Program-made: the position numbers and the translations under genes
Notes under the pieces: model-generated
Databases searched by the model: none
What the model was told of the DNA's origin: nothing
Seen by the model: the letters and a program-made list of their open reading frames with translations, nothing else
In this document: positions 1 through 7,600 of the stretch, one piece after another
How the letters are laid out: every line of letters begins with the position of its first letter
Position numbering within the stretch: position 1 is the first letter of the stretch
Assembly (NCBI GenBank): GCA_027627705.1
Contig: CP091242.1
Location: 1,910,677 to 1,974,676 of the forward strand
DNA length: 64,000 nucleotides
Reading direction: 5' to 3'
Source: Hyphomonadaceae bacterium BL14
GTDB lineage: Bacteria; Pseudomonadota; Alphaproteobacteria; Caulobacterales; Maricaulaceae

Positions 1-26
1 CGGAACAGATCAGCCACAAACTTCAT
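1..26 (-). CDS. Start of an unidentified gene, cut by the window edge
   Basis: Only the first eight codons are present. They read MKFVADLF on the minus strand, with an ATG whose A is at 26. A strong ribosome site, GGAAGGAG, lies at 34-41 with suitable spacing, which is the main reason to believe the start. The product cannot be identified from eight residues. It is divergent in position from the ExoD-DsbB gene, with tRNA-Leu between them. Confidence 0.6.
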
Positions 27-119
27 CACGCGTCTCCTTCCAGCAGAGCGCTGAGAGGTGAGCATAGCCCGGCGCGGGCTGAACCGTGAGTGAATTTCAA
101 GTATGGGCTTGAGAGATGA

Positions 120-206
120 TGGTACGGGCGGTCGGACTCGAACCGACAAGTGCTCTCGCACGGGGGATTTTGAGTCCCCTGCGTCTACCAGTTCCGCCAC
201 GCCCGC
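120..206 (-). tRNA. tRNA-Leu (anticodon CAA)
   Basis: An 87-nt class II tRNA on the minus strand. The acceptor arm GCGGGCG pairs with CGCCCGT (one G-T pair at the end). The anticodon stem GGGGA/TCCCC carries the loop CTCAAAA, giving anticodon CAA, which reads UUG. There is a long variable arm typical of tRNA-Leu, a TTCGAGTC T-loop, and CCA encoded at 122-120. Confidence 0.97.
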
Positions 207-346
207 GCATGTCGACGCCTGAACCCATTCCATGCCTCAATCTGTGCGCGGTGTGAAGAGGCGCGGGCACCGCGCACACACTTGATTGTACCGGCCATTC
301 AAGCCTATCGGTGAGACCCTGCCTCCGCGCCCGCCCAGGAATTGCC

Positions 347-1690
347 ATGTCCGGCCCAGACGCTTCAACTGACGCCTCGCCCGGCAATGCCGCGCCGAGG
401 CGTGGCCTGATCGCAGCGCTGGAGGTCATCGCGGCCGAAGCGCCGCCGGAGGGTTTGAGTCTGTCAGAGCTGGGCGCCCGCCTTTCCGAGCGCGCCTTCG
501 GGGTGATGCTGTTTGTCCTGGCGATTCCGGTCTGCATTCCCTTCCTCTATGGCGTGCCACAGATTGTTGCCCTGCCCATGATGGCGCTGGCCCTGCAGAT
601 GGCAGCCGGGCGTGACCAGCCCTGGCTGCCCGCCCGGCTCGGCGCGCGGCGCCTGAGCCAGCCGGCGCTTCAGCGCGCGGCGCAAGGGGCCCGCAAATGG
701 TTTGGCTGGATCGAGATGCTGGCCCGCCCGCGCCTGAGCGCGCTGACCGGACCCATCGGCGAGCGGGTCACCGGGGCCCTGTTTGTCCTGTTCTGCGCGT
801 CCATCCTGGTGCCGCTGCCGGCCACCAACACCACGCCGGGCATCGCCATCGCCATCGCCGCCATTGGCCTGATCACCCGCGACGGGCTGGTTCTGCTGGC
901 CGGGCTGTTGCTGGGACTGGGCTGGATCACCCTTCTGGCCGTCGGTTTTGCGCTGTTCGGGCTGGCATTTCTGGACCTGCTGGGCGACGCCTTGCGGGCT
1001 GCTGCGGGTTGGGGCGTGAACAATCCCCATGTCCTGGCTGCCGGAACCGGCGCGATGGTACTGGCCGGAATCGCGCTCTGGCGAATCCTGCGGCACCGCG
1101 CCCCCTCCACGGCGGGCGATGAACCCGCTAGGGTCGGAGCGATGGACACTCCGGCCCTTCCTGCCTTGCGCCTTGTTAACCAGGCCTTGCGTCCGGATGT
1201 CTGGCCGCTGCTGGGCGCGGCTGGGTCCGGCGCACTGCTGGCGGGCGCGTTTGCGTTCGAGATATTCGGCGGTCTGCCACCCTGTCCGCTGTGCATAGAC
1301 CAGCGCTGGGCCCATGTCTGGCCGCTGATCGCCGGGATCGCCCTGTTCGCGCTCTACCGCTTCGGCCCGGCCCTGCCCGCCCTGCCGGTGCGCGCCGGAT
1401 CGGTGCTGATGGCGGGGTTGTTCGCCTTTGCCGCGTGGCGCGCCGTGCGCCATGCCGGTCTGGAATATGGCCTTCTGGATACACGCTGCCCCGCCGCAGA
1501 CATGACAGGGGTGACGCTGGAGGGTCTGATGGCCCAGATGGACGCGCCTCAGGTTCTGGTCGCCTGCGACGAGGTCTACTGGTCGCTCTTGGGGATTTCC
1601 ATGGCCGGGTACAATGCGCTTTTCAGCGGCGCGCTGTGCGCTATCTCCCTCATTGTCCTGTTTCGCAAGCCCGCAAGGAGCGCATCATGA
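347..1690 (+). CDS. ExoD-family membrane protein fused to a DsbB-type oxidoreductase
   Basis: A 447-residue membrane protein with two recognisable parts. Residues about 20-250 match the ExoD family (exopolysaccharide-synthesis-related; conserved PLPATNT-type region near 157-163, several hydrophobic helices). Residues about 280-447 look like DsbB, the inner-membrane enzyme that reoxidises DsbA using quinone: the first cysteine pair is CPLC at 313-316 and the second pair is probably C381 and C407. An in-frame Met at 266 (base 1142) could be the start of a former separate dsbB, but no stop separates the halves. ATG at 347 is preferred over the upstream GTG at 311 because AGGA lies at 337-340. 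The stop overlaps coq7 by ATGA. The disulfide role is inferred from the cysteines. Confidence 0.85.
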   Translation: MSGPDASTDASPGNAAPRRGLIAALEVIAAEAPPEGLSLSELGARLSERAFGVMLFVLAIPVCIPFLYGVPQIVALPMMALALQMAAGRDQPWLPARLGARRLSQPALQRAAQGARKWFGWIEMLARPRLSALTGPIGERVTGALFVLFCASILVPLPATNTTPGIAIAIAAIGLITRDGLVLLAGLLLGLGWITLLAVGFALFGLAFLDLLGDALRAAAGWGVNNPHVLAAGTGAMVLAGIALWRILRHRAPSTAGDEPARVGAMDTPALPALRLVNQALRPDVWPLLGAAGSGALLAGAFAFEIFGGLPPCPLCIDQRWAHVWPLIAGIALFALYRFGPALPALPVRAGSVLMAGLFAFAAWRAVRHAGLEYGLLDTRCPAADMTGVTLEGLMAQMDAPQVLVACDEVYWSLLGISMAGYNALFSGALCAISLIVLFRKPARSAS

Positions 1691-2286
1691 GCGCACCGTC
1701 TGAACACCGCGCCGGCAGCAACACCGCTCGCCGCACTGTCCGCCGTCCGGGGCCCGCCCGCGATCCGCGCGCCATCGCGGCGATGCTGCGCGTGGACCAT
1801 GCCGGCGAATACGGCGCGGTGCGCATCTACAAAGGCCAGCGCGCGGTGTTCGGATCGAACCGCGCCACCTCGCGCATCGCCCGTCAGCTGCGCGAGATGG
1901 AGGCGGACGAGCAGCATCATCTCGATGCCTTTGACGGCGATATCCGCGCCGGGCGCGCGCGCCCGACCCTGCTGGCACCCGCCTGGAACGCCGCCGGGTT
2001 TGCCCTGGGTGCCGTCACCGCCCTGATGGGCGAACGCGCCGCCCACGCCTGTACCGAAGCGGTCGAGACGGTGATCGAAGAGCACTATAACGAGCAGATC
2101 GCGCAGCTCCACGCCATGGGCGAGACCGAGCTGGTCGAGCGCATGACGCGCTTCCGCGACGAGGAAGTCGCTCACAAGAATCTTGCCGTGGACGAAGGCG
2201 CGCGCGAGGCGCCGGGCTATGCCATCCTCTCCGCCCTCATCCAGGCCGGCTGCCACACCGCGATTGCCGTCAGCAAGCGGGTATAG
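1687..2286 (+). CDS. coq7: Demethoxyubiquinone hydroxylase Coq7
   Basis: This di-iron monooxygenase hydroxylates 2-polyprenyl-3-methyl-6-methoxy-1,4-benzoquinol, the penultimate step of ubiquinone synthesis, at the inner membrane. The 199-residue protein carries Coq7 iron-ligand motifs: MLRVDHAGEYGAV, the EADEQHH segment, EEHYNEQI and DEEVAHKN. Length fits the family. The start overlaps the stop of the ExoD-DsbB gene (ATGA), so the two are probably translated together. Pairing a quinone-using DsbB with a ubiquinone-synthesis gene is plausible but may be coincidental. Confidence 0.96.
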   Translation: MSAPSEHRAGSNTARRTVRRPGPARDPRAIAAMLRVDHAGEYGAVRIYKGQRAVFGSNRATSRIARQLREMEADEQHHLDAFDGDIRAGRARPTLLAPAWNAAGFALGAVTALMGERAAHACTEAVETVIEEHYNEQIAQLHAMGETELVERMTRFRDEEVAHKNLAVDEGAREAPGYAILSALIQAGCHTAIAVSKRV

Positions 2287-2289
2287 CGC

Positions 2290-3771
2290 CTACCCCAGCG
2301 CCCGCTTTACCGCCATGTCCCAGCCCGCCAGCAGCCGCGCACGGGCGGCGGCGTCAAGTTCGGGGCGGAATGTGCGGTCGGCGCGCCAGAGCGCGCGCGC
2401 ATCCTCGATTGAGGTGAACAGTCCCACGCCCAGGCCCGCCAGAAACGCCGCGCCCCAGGCGGTGGACTCGGTATTGACCGGGCGCACAGTCTCCACCGCG
2501 CATAAATCCGACAGGCGCTGCAGGAAGCCCGCGTCGCGCGCCATGCCTCCATCGACTTTCAAGGTGCTGACATTGACGCCGTCTGCCTCCATGGCCGCCA
2601 GCAGATCGCGGGTCTGGTAGGCGACGCTGTCGAGCGCCGCGCGCGCAATTTCCGCCTTGCCCGATCCGCGCGTCAGACCGGTGATGATGCCGCGCGCGTC
2701 CGGGTCCCAGTGCGGCGCGCCGAGGCCGGAGAACGCCGGCACGAGATACACCCCGCTGTCCGGATCGGCCCCGGCAGCCAGGCTGGCCGCTTCCGAGGCC
2801 CGCGCGATCAGGCCCAGCCCGTCACGCAGCCACTGGATGGTGGCACCCGCCGACAGCACCGAGCCCTCCAGCGCAAAGGATGACCGCCCGCCGAGGCGCC
2901 AGGCTGTGGTGGCCAGCAGGCGCGCGCGGGACCGCACCGGCGCGACGCCGGTATTGACCAGCATGAAAGCCCCCGTCCCGTAGGTGGACTTCATCTCGCC
3001 AGGCTTGAGGCAGGCCTGACCGATAGCGGCGGCCTGCTGGTCACCTGCAGCACCGCTGATCGGCACGGGTCTGGCGAAGATCACAGGATCGGTGTCTGCA
3101 TAGAGGCCGGCGCAATCGGCGACTTCTGGCAGCACGGCGCGCGGAATGGCGAACAGGCGCAGCAGTTCATCATCCCAATCGCCTTGCGCCAGATTGTAGA
3201 GGCTGGTCCGGCTGGCATTGGTGGCGTCGCTGACATGGACCCGGCCGCCGGTGAGACGCCAGATCAGGAAGCTCTCCACCGTCCCGAACGCCAGCTCGCC
3301 CGCCTCCGCCCGCGCCCGCGCGCCGGGGACGGTGTCGAGAATCCACGCCAGCTTCGTGGCGGAGAAATACGGATCAAGCACCAGTCCGGCGCGTTCGGCC
3401 ACCATCTCCTCGGCCCCGTCCGCGCGCAGCCGGGCGCAGGATTGCGCCGTGCGCCGGTCCTGCCAGACGATAGCGTTGTGAATGGGCCGTCCGCTGACCC
3501 GGTCCCAAACCAAAGTGGTCTCGCGCTGATTGGTCACGCCCAGAGCCGCGATCCGGTATCCCTGATCCTCTGCGGCGCTGAACGCCTTGCGCGCAGTGGA
3601 CAGCACCGTGGCCCAGATCACTTCGGGATCATGCTCCACCCAGCCCGGCCGCGGATACCCTTGGGCGAACTCCTCCTGGGCTGTGGCGATCACGTGTCCG
3701 GTCAGGTCAAACGCCAGCGCCCGGCTGGAAGTCGTGCCCTGATCAATGGCGAGCAATGCGGTTTCAGCCAT
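2290..3771 (-). CDS. glpK: Glycerol kinase
   Basis: Phosphorylates glycerol to sn-glycerol-3-phosphate using ATP. The 494-residue protein has the normal FGGY length, an N-terminal DQGTTSSRA phosphate-binding motif at about residues 9-17, and the C-terminal KVDGGMARD segment. The ATG at 3771 gives the expected MAETALLAIDQG start; a longer open frame to 4215 would run into the divergent hydrolase gene and is rejected. No glpF or glpD is nearby, so this is an isolated glp gene. The neighbouring lipase-like hydrolase could supply glycerol from acylglycerols, which is inference. Confidence 0.96.
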   Translation of the reverse strand: MAETALLAIDQGTTSSRALAFDLTGHVIATAQEEFAQGYPRPGWVEHDPEVIWATVLSTARKAFSAAEDQGYRIAALGVTNQRETTLVWDRVSGRPIHNAIVWQDRRTAQSCARLRADGAEEMVAERAGLVLDPYFSATKLAWILDTVPGARARAEAGELAFGTVESFLIWRLTGGRVHVSDATNASRTSLYNLAQGDWDDELLRLFAIPRAVLPEVADCAGLYADTDPVIFARPVPISGAAGDQQAAAIGQACLKPGEMKSTYGTGAFMLVNTGVAPVRSRARLLATTAWRLGGRSSFALEGSVLSAGATIQWLRDGLGLIARASEAASLAAGADPDSGVYLVPAFSGLGAPHWDPDARGIITGLTRGSGKAEIARAALDSVAYQTRDLLAAMEADGVNVSTLKVDGGMARDAGFLQRLSDLCAVETVRPVNTESTAWGAAFLAGLGVGLFTSIEDARALWRADRTFRPELDAAARARLLAGWDMAVKRALG

Positions 3772-3846
3772 GACGTCCTCCCCCGGCGCGGTTATGCTGC
3801 ACAGCGCAACGCTAACCGTTTGACGCGCGCAGGAGAACGCCTTTCC

Positions 3847-4782
3847 ATGAGCTTCCAGGCTGAAACCCTCGAGAGCCCGACCGGCGCACATATCCGCCTG
3901 CGGGTGGCCCAGGCGCAGGGTGAGGCCCGCGGGATCATGCAGATCCATCACGGTCTGGCCGAGCATTCCGGGCGCTATCAGCGCTTCGCAGAATTCCTCA
4001 GCGCGCGCGGCTATCATGTGGGGGTGCAGGACCAGCGCGGCCACGGCGAGACCATCGCGCCCGACGCCCCGCGCGGCGTGTTCGCGGCGCGCGATGGCTG
4101 GAGCCGGGTGGTCGCGGACTCCCGTGCGGTGGAGGACCATCTGCGCGCCCGGTTCGAAGGCCTGCCCCTGATCGTGTTTGGACACTCCATGGGCGGGGTC
4201 ACCGCCATGACCCACGCCATGGCACGCAAGGGCGCGGTCGACGGGCTGGCGGTCTGGAACAGCAATCTGGCCATGGGCTCGCGCGCAGATCTGATCCGCA
4301 CGGTGCTGTCCCTTGAAGCCTTGTTCAAGAAAGCCACCGCGCCCTCAACCTGGATGGAGGCGCTGACCTTCAAGGCGTGGGGCCGCAAGATCAAAGGCGC
4401 GCGCACCGGGTATGACTGGCTGTCACGCCTGCCCGAAGAGGTGGACGCCTATATCGCCGACCCGCTGGCGGGCTGGCCGGCTTCCATCTCCATGTGGCGC
4501 AACCTGGTCGAAGGCACGCTGCGCGGCGAGGACGAGGCCGCGCTGCGCCTGATGCCGGCCGATCTGCCCATCCATCTCGCCGCTGGCGGCCAGGACCCGG
4601 TGGTGGACAATGGCGCGGCCATGAAAACGCTGGCGGCCCGTCTGCGCGCGGCGCGCTTCACCGATGTGACCATGCGCTTCGATCCGCAAGGGCGCCATGA
4701 GACCCTGCACGATCTGGGCTATGAGCAGGCCATGGCTGATTTTGCAGACTGGTCTGACCGGGTCTGCGGCCGGGCAGGCTGA
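3847..4782 (+). CDS. Alpha/beta hydrolase, monoacylglycerol lipase-like
   Basis: A 311-residue soluble serine hydrolase. The oxyanion and nucleophile region has HHGLAEHSGRY early and the elbow GHSMGG near residue 108. The acid is probably the Asp in GGQDPVVDN and the base the His in GRHETLHD. The HGLAEHSGRY pattern is typical of monoacylglycerol lipase and lysophospholipase relatives (hydrolase_4). AGGAG at 3831-3835 supports the ATG at 3847. It is divergent from glpK with a 75-base gap, so a shared acylglycerol/glycerol role is possible. The actual substrate is unknown. Confidence 0.88.
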   Translation: MSFQAETLESPTGAHIRLRVAQAQGEARGIMQIHHGLAEHSGRYQRFAEFLSARGYHVGVQDQRGHGETIAPDAPRGVFAARDGWSRVVADSRAVEDHLRARFEGLPLIVFGHSMGGVTAMTHAMARKGAVDGLAVWNSNLAMGSRADLIRTVLSLEALFKKATAPSTWMEALTFKAWGRKIKGARTGYDWLSRLPEEVDAYIADPLAGWPASISMWRNLVEGTLRGEDEAALRLMPADLPIHLAAGGQDPVVDNGAAMKTLAARLRAARFTDVTMRFDPQGRHETLHDLGYEQAMADFADWSDRVCGRAG

Positions 4783-4787
4783 CCCGC

Positions 4788-5651
4788 CTACCCCTCGCGT
4801 ACCGGCGCGCTGGCGAAGCTGCGTTGCACCGTCCAGCCGTGATGGACCGGGCCTGAGCCCTTGCCAAAGCCCGGCGCCTGGCGGATCGCCTCGTGCAGGT
4901 AATCCCCGGCCTGCTCCACCGCCCGGTCCAGCGCCAGGCCTTGGCCCATCAGTGCAGCAATAGCCGACGCGAGCGTGCAGCCCGTACCATGGGTGTGGCG
5001 GGTGCGCAGGCGCGGACGGGTGAACAGGCGCATGCCGTTGCGGGTGAGCAGAAGATCGATCACGTCGCCGCCCTCGAGATGCCCGCCCTTCACCAGCACC
5101 GCGCGCGCGCCCGCCTTGAGCAGCGCTTCAGCGGCGGCCCGCTGGCCGTCCAGGTCCTCGATGGTCAGGTCTGTCAGCGCCTCGGCTTCGGGGATGTTGG
5201 GTGTGATCAGCGCCGCGCGCGGGACCAGCACGGCCTTGACCGCCGCCAGGGCGCTGTCATCCACCAGACGGTCGCCCGATGCCGCAACCATCACCGGATC
5301 GACGATCAGCGGGATCGCCTGCGCCTTTGACGCATCCAGCGCCCTGGCCACCGTCTCGATCACGTCTGCGCTGGCCAGCATGCCGGTCTTGATCGCATCC
5401 GCGCCGATATCATCGAGCACCGCGCCGATCTGGCCGGTGATGATGTCGAGGGGGACGGGGTGCACCGCGCTGACACCCATCGTGTTCTGCACCGTCAATG
5501 CGGTGATGGCCGTGGCGGCATAGCCGCCCAGCGCCGTCACGGTCTTGATGTCTGCCTGGATGCCCGCCCCGCCCGACGAGTCCGATCCGGCGATCACCAG
5601 CACACGGCCCTTGCGCTCTTCAGGGCCGAAATCGTCTGTTGCGTCACTCAT
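4788..5651 (-). CDS. thiD: Hydroxymethylpyrimidine/phosphomethylpyrimidine kinase
   Basis: Carries out two successive phosphorylations of HMP to HMP-PP for the pyrimidine half of thiamine. The 287-residue ribokinase-fold protein shows IAGSDSSGGAGIQAD near residues 20-34, the DPVMVA motif, KGGHLEG, and the ATP/anion-hole motif HTHGTGCTLASA near the C terminus. Length is slightly above the usual 260-270 because of a charged N-terminal tail. No other thi genes are adjacent. It is convergent with the lipase-like gene, with only five bases between. Confidence 0.95.
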   Translation of the reverse strand: MSDATDDFGPEERKGRVLVIAGSDSSGGAGIQADIKTVTALGGYAATAITALTVQNTMGVSAVHPVPLDIITGQIGAVLDDIGADAIKTGMLASADVIETVARALDASKAQAIPLIVDPVMVAASGDRLVDDSALAAVKAVLVPRAALITPNIPEAEALTDLTIEDLDGQRAAAEALLKAGARAVLVKGGHLEGGDVIDLLLTRNGMRLFTRPRLRTRHTHGTGCTLASAIAALMGQGLALDRAVEQAGDYLHEAIRQAPGFGKGSGPVHHGWTVQRSFASAPVREG

Positions 5652-5696
5652 GGCTTGGCTTGGCCTCCGGAACCGGGGTTTGCTTGTCCGGGCTGC

Positions 5697-6620
5697 TCAC
5701 GCAAACAGAATGGACGACAGCCGCCGGCGGCCGGACTTGGCGAGCTCCGACATGGGTCCGGAGGCGTCGAACACGCGCAGAAGAAGCTGGCGGGCGGCGG
5801 CCTCGTTCCATTCGCGGTCCAGCGTGATGGAGGCAAGCAGCGCGTCCACGCAGCCCTCCATATCGCCCGCGGCCAGACGCGCCCGGGCCAGCGCGAACTG
5901 CGCTTCGGGATCGTTGGCGGCTTTCGACGCGCGCGCTTGTGCCGCGTCAAGATCATCGGCCCCCTCAACCTCACCGGCCAGTTCCATGGAGGCGCGCACG
6001 GCGGCGATGGCCGGGTGGGATTTCCTGGTCTCGGGCGCGCTGTCGATCAGCGCCCTGGCCTGATCCGGGTCCCCGCTCAACAGATAGAGGCGCGCAAGGC
6101 CCGCGATCGCCTCGGGGTTTTCCTTGTCCATCTGCAGCGCCTGGGCGAAGTCCTGCGCCGCACCGCCCGCATCGCCCGCCGTCATCGCCTCATGGGCACG
6201 CGCGATCAGGTCCTCCACCGCCTCGCCATCCACCTGGCCCGACAGGCGCGCGATGAACTGCTTGATCTGGCTTTCAGGCAAGGCACCCATGAACCCATCC
6301 ACCGGCTGGCCGTTCTGGAAAGCGATCACGGCGGGGATGGACTGGATGCGCAGCTGGCCGGCAATGCCGGGGTTTTCATCGATATTGATCTTGACCAGCT
6401 TCACCGCGCCCTTGGCAGCACGCACGGCGGCCTCGATCACCGGGGTCAGCTGGCGGCACGGGCCACACCAGGGCGCCCAGAAATCCACCAGCACGGGCAC
6501 AGTCTTGGACGGCTCGATCACATCGGCCATGAAGCTCTTGTCCGTCGCCTCGCGGATCAGGTCATCACCGCCCGCAGCGGGCTGGGCCGGGCTCTGGCCG
6601 CTGGCGCCAATAATCTCCAT
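5697..6620 (-). CDS. cnoX: Thioredoxin-domain co-chaperone CnoX/YbbN
   Basis: A 307-residue cytosolic protein. An N-terminal thioredoxin fold carries WCGPC with C52 and C55, followed from about residue 140 by TPR-like helices typical of CnoX/YbbN, a holdase that passes clients to GroEL and DnaK. Many CnoX proteins have lost the redox cysteines; this one keeps both, so it may have redox activity as in Caulobacter-type CnoX. It lies 45 bases upstream of thiD on the same strand and may be cotranscribed. Confidence 0.92.
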   Translation of the reverse strand: MEIIGASGQSPAQPAAGGDDLIREATDKSFMADVIEPSKTVPVLVDFWAPWCGPCRQLTPVIEAAVRAAKGAVKLVKINIDENPGIAGQLRIQSIPAVIAFQNGQPVDGFMGALPESQIKQFIARLSGQVDGEAVEDLIARAHEAMTAGDAGGAAQDFAQALQMDKENPEAIAGLARLYLLSGDPDQARALIDSAPETRKSHPAIAAVRASMELAGEVEGADDLDAAQARASKAANDPEAQFALARARLAAGDMEGCVDALLASITLDREWNEAAARQLLLRVFDASGPMSELAKSGRRRLSSILFA

Positions 6621-6695
6621 GGGGTGTGCTCCTCAGAACTGATGTGGCGAAACCGTTGCGCCCTAGGTGGCCGCTCGCGCGTGCGCATGCAAGCC

Positions 6696-7229
6696 TCAAG
6701 CAGCGTCGAGCGCGGACAGATCAAGCACTTCCGGCTCGCGTCCCAGCGCCCGTACAAAGCCGAGCAGGTCCGCGCTGGTCAGCGCCGTGGTGGCGTCATT
6801 CTTCAAGGGATGGAAATTCACGATGTCATGGTCCATCAGCGCCTTGTCCAGGATGAAGCGCACGCGATGGCCCGGGTCATTGATGATCGCGAACGCCGTG
6901 ACGGACCCCGGCGTCACGCCCAACGCCTCTTCCAGCAAATCCGCCGATCCAAACGACAGGCGCGCCCCGCCGATCACCTTGTGCAGCTGGTTGAGGGCAA
7001 TGTCTGTCGATTGCAGCGCGCTGATCAGCACAAGCGCGCCCTTCTTGTCCTTCAAAAACAGGTTCTTGGTATGCCCACCGGGCAGGCCCGCCTTGATATC
7101 CTCACCCTCGGCCACCGTGAACACCGGGGCATGGTCCACCGTGCGGTGCGCCACACCCAGCGCGTCCAGAAAGGCGAACAGATCAGCCCGGCTGACCGGC
7201 GGGGCGGGCGGTTGCGGCGTGTGTGTCAT
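6696..7229 (-). CDS. prdX: YbaK/ProX-type aminoacyl-tRNA deacylase
   Basis: A 177-residue protein of the YbaK/EbsC family, which hydrolyses mischarged aminoacyl-tRNAs such as Ala-tRNA(Pro). The conserved catalytic lysine region is [14 protein letters not shown] near residue 55, and the C-terminal half has the family [12 protein letters not shown] segment. The ATG at 7229 is chosen because GGGAGA lies just upstream at 7231-7236 and the protein then matches the family length. The longer frame up to 7376 would add a non-conserved 49-residue tail. It is a free-standing editing factor, since no proS is close. Confidence 0.9.
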   Translation of the reverse strand: MTHTPQPPAPPVSRADLFAFLDALGVAHRTVDHAPVFTVAEGEDIKAGLPGGHTKNLFLKDKKGALVLISALQSTDIALNQLHKVIGGARLSFGSADLLEEALGVTPGSVTAFAIINDPGHRVRFILDKALMDHDIVNFHPLKNDATTALTSADLLGFVRALGREPEVLDLSALDAA

Positions 7230-7315
7230 GATCTCCCGATTAGCCTTGTCCGGCAGGCGCGTGCAAGCCCTGCCAGGCCCCGTCACCGCACTGCCTATGC
7301 TGTGAACAGGCGGGC

Positions 7316-7344
7316 TTGCCAAACCTGGCGCGATGCGCGATATA
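7316..7344 (+). promoter_or_regulatory. Candidate sigma-70 promoter for tRNA-Gly
   Basis: TTGCCA at 7316-7321 and GATATA at 7339-7344 are separated by exactly 17 bases. A transcript would begin near 7351, about 37 bases before the mature tRNA. This is pattern evidence only. Confidence 0.4.
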
Positions 7345-7387
7345 CCCGCCTCCCGGCTCTGGCCGGGCCCTGTCACGCAGGATATGA

Positions 7388-7463
7388 GCGGGCGTAGCTC
7401 AGGGGTAGAGCATCACCTTGCCAAGGTGAGGGTCGTGAGTTCGAATCTCATCGCCCGCTCCAT
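7388..7463 (+). tRNA. tRNA-Gly (anticodon GCC)
   Basis: A 76-nt tRNA. The acceptor arm GCGGGCG pairs perfectly with CGCCCGC. The anticodon arm CACCT/AGGTG encloses TTGCCAA, giving anticodon GCC. The TTCGAATC T-loop is present and CCA is encoded at 7461-7463. Confidence 0.98.
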
Positions 7464-7600
7464 TATTTGCTGTCCATTGATGAAATGAGATGAATGGGCT
7501 GGCGCGCGACGGTGTTGCGCGCCATTGCGGCACTGTACGCCCGGGGCGGCTCCAGACGTCCGCAGACAGCCCTGCCCTATCGACCCCCGATCCGCTCCGT

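Noticed and set aside
3772..4215. N-terminal extension of glycerol kinase
   Set aside because: It runs through the divergent hydrolase start. The family N terminus begins at 3771.
5460..7397. 645-residue plus-strand frame
   Set aside because: It is antisense to thiD, cnoX and the YbaK-type gene and has no domain; it is a GC-rich shadow.
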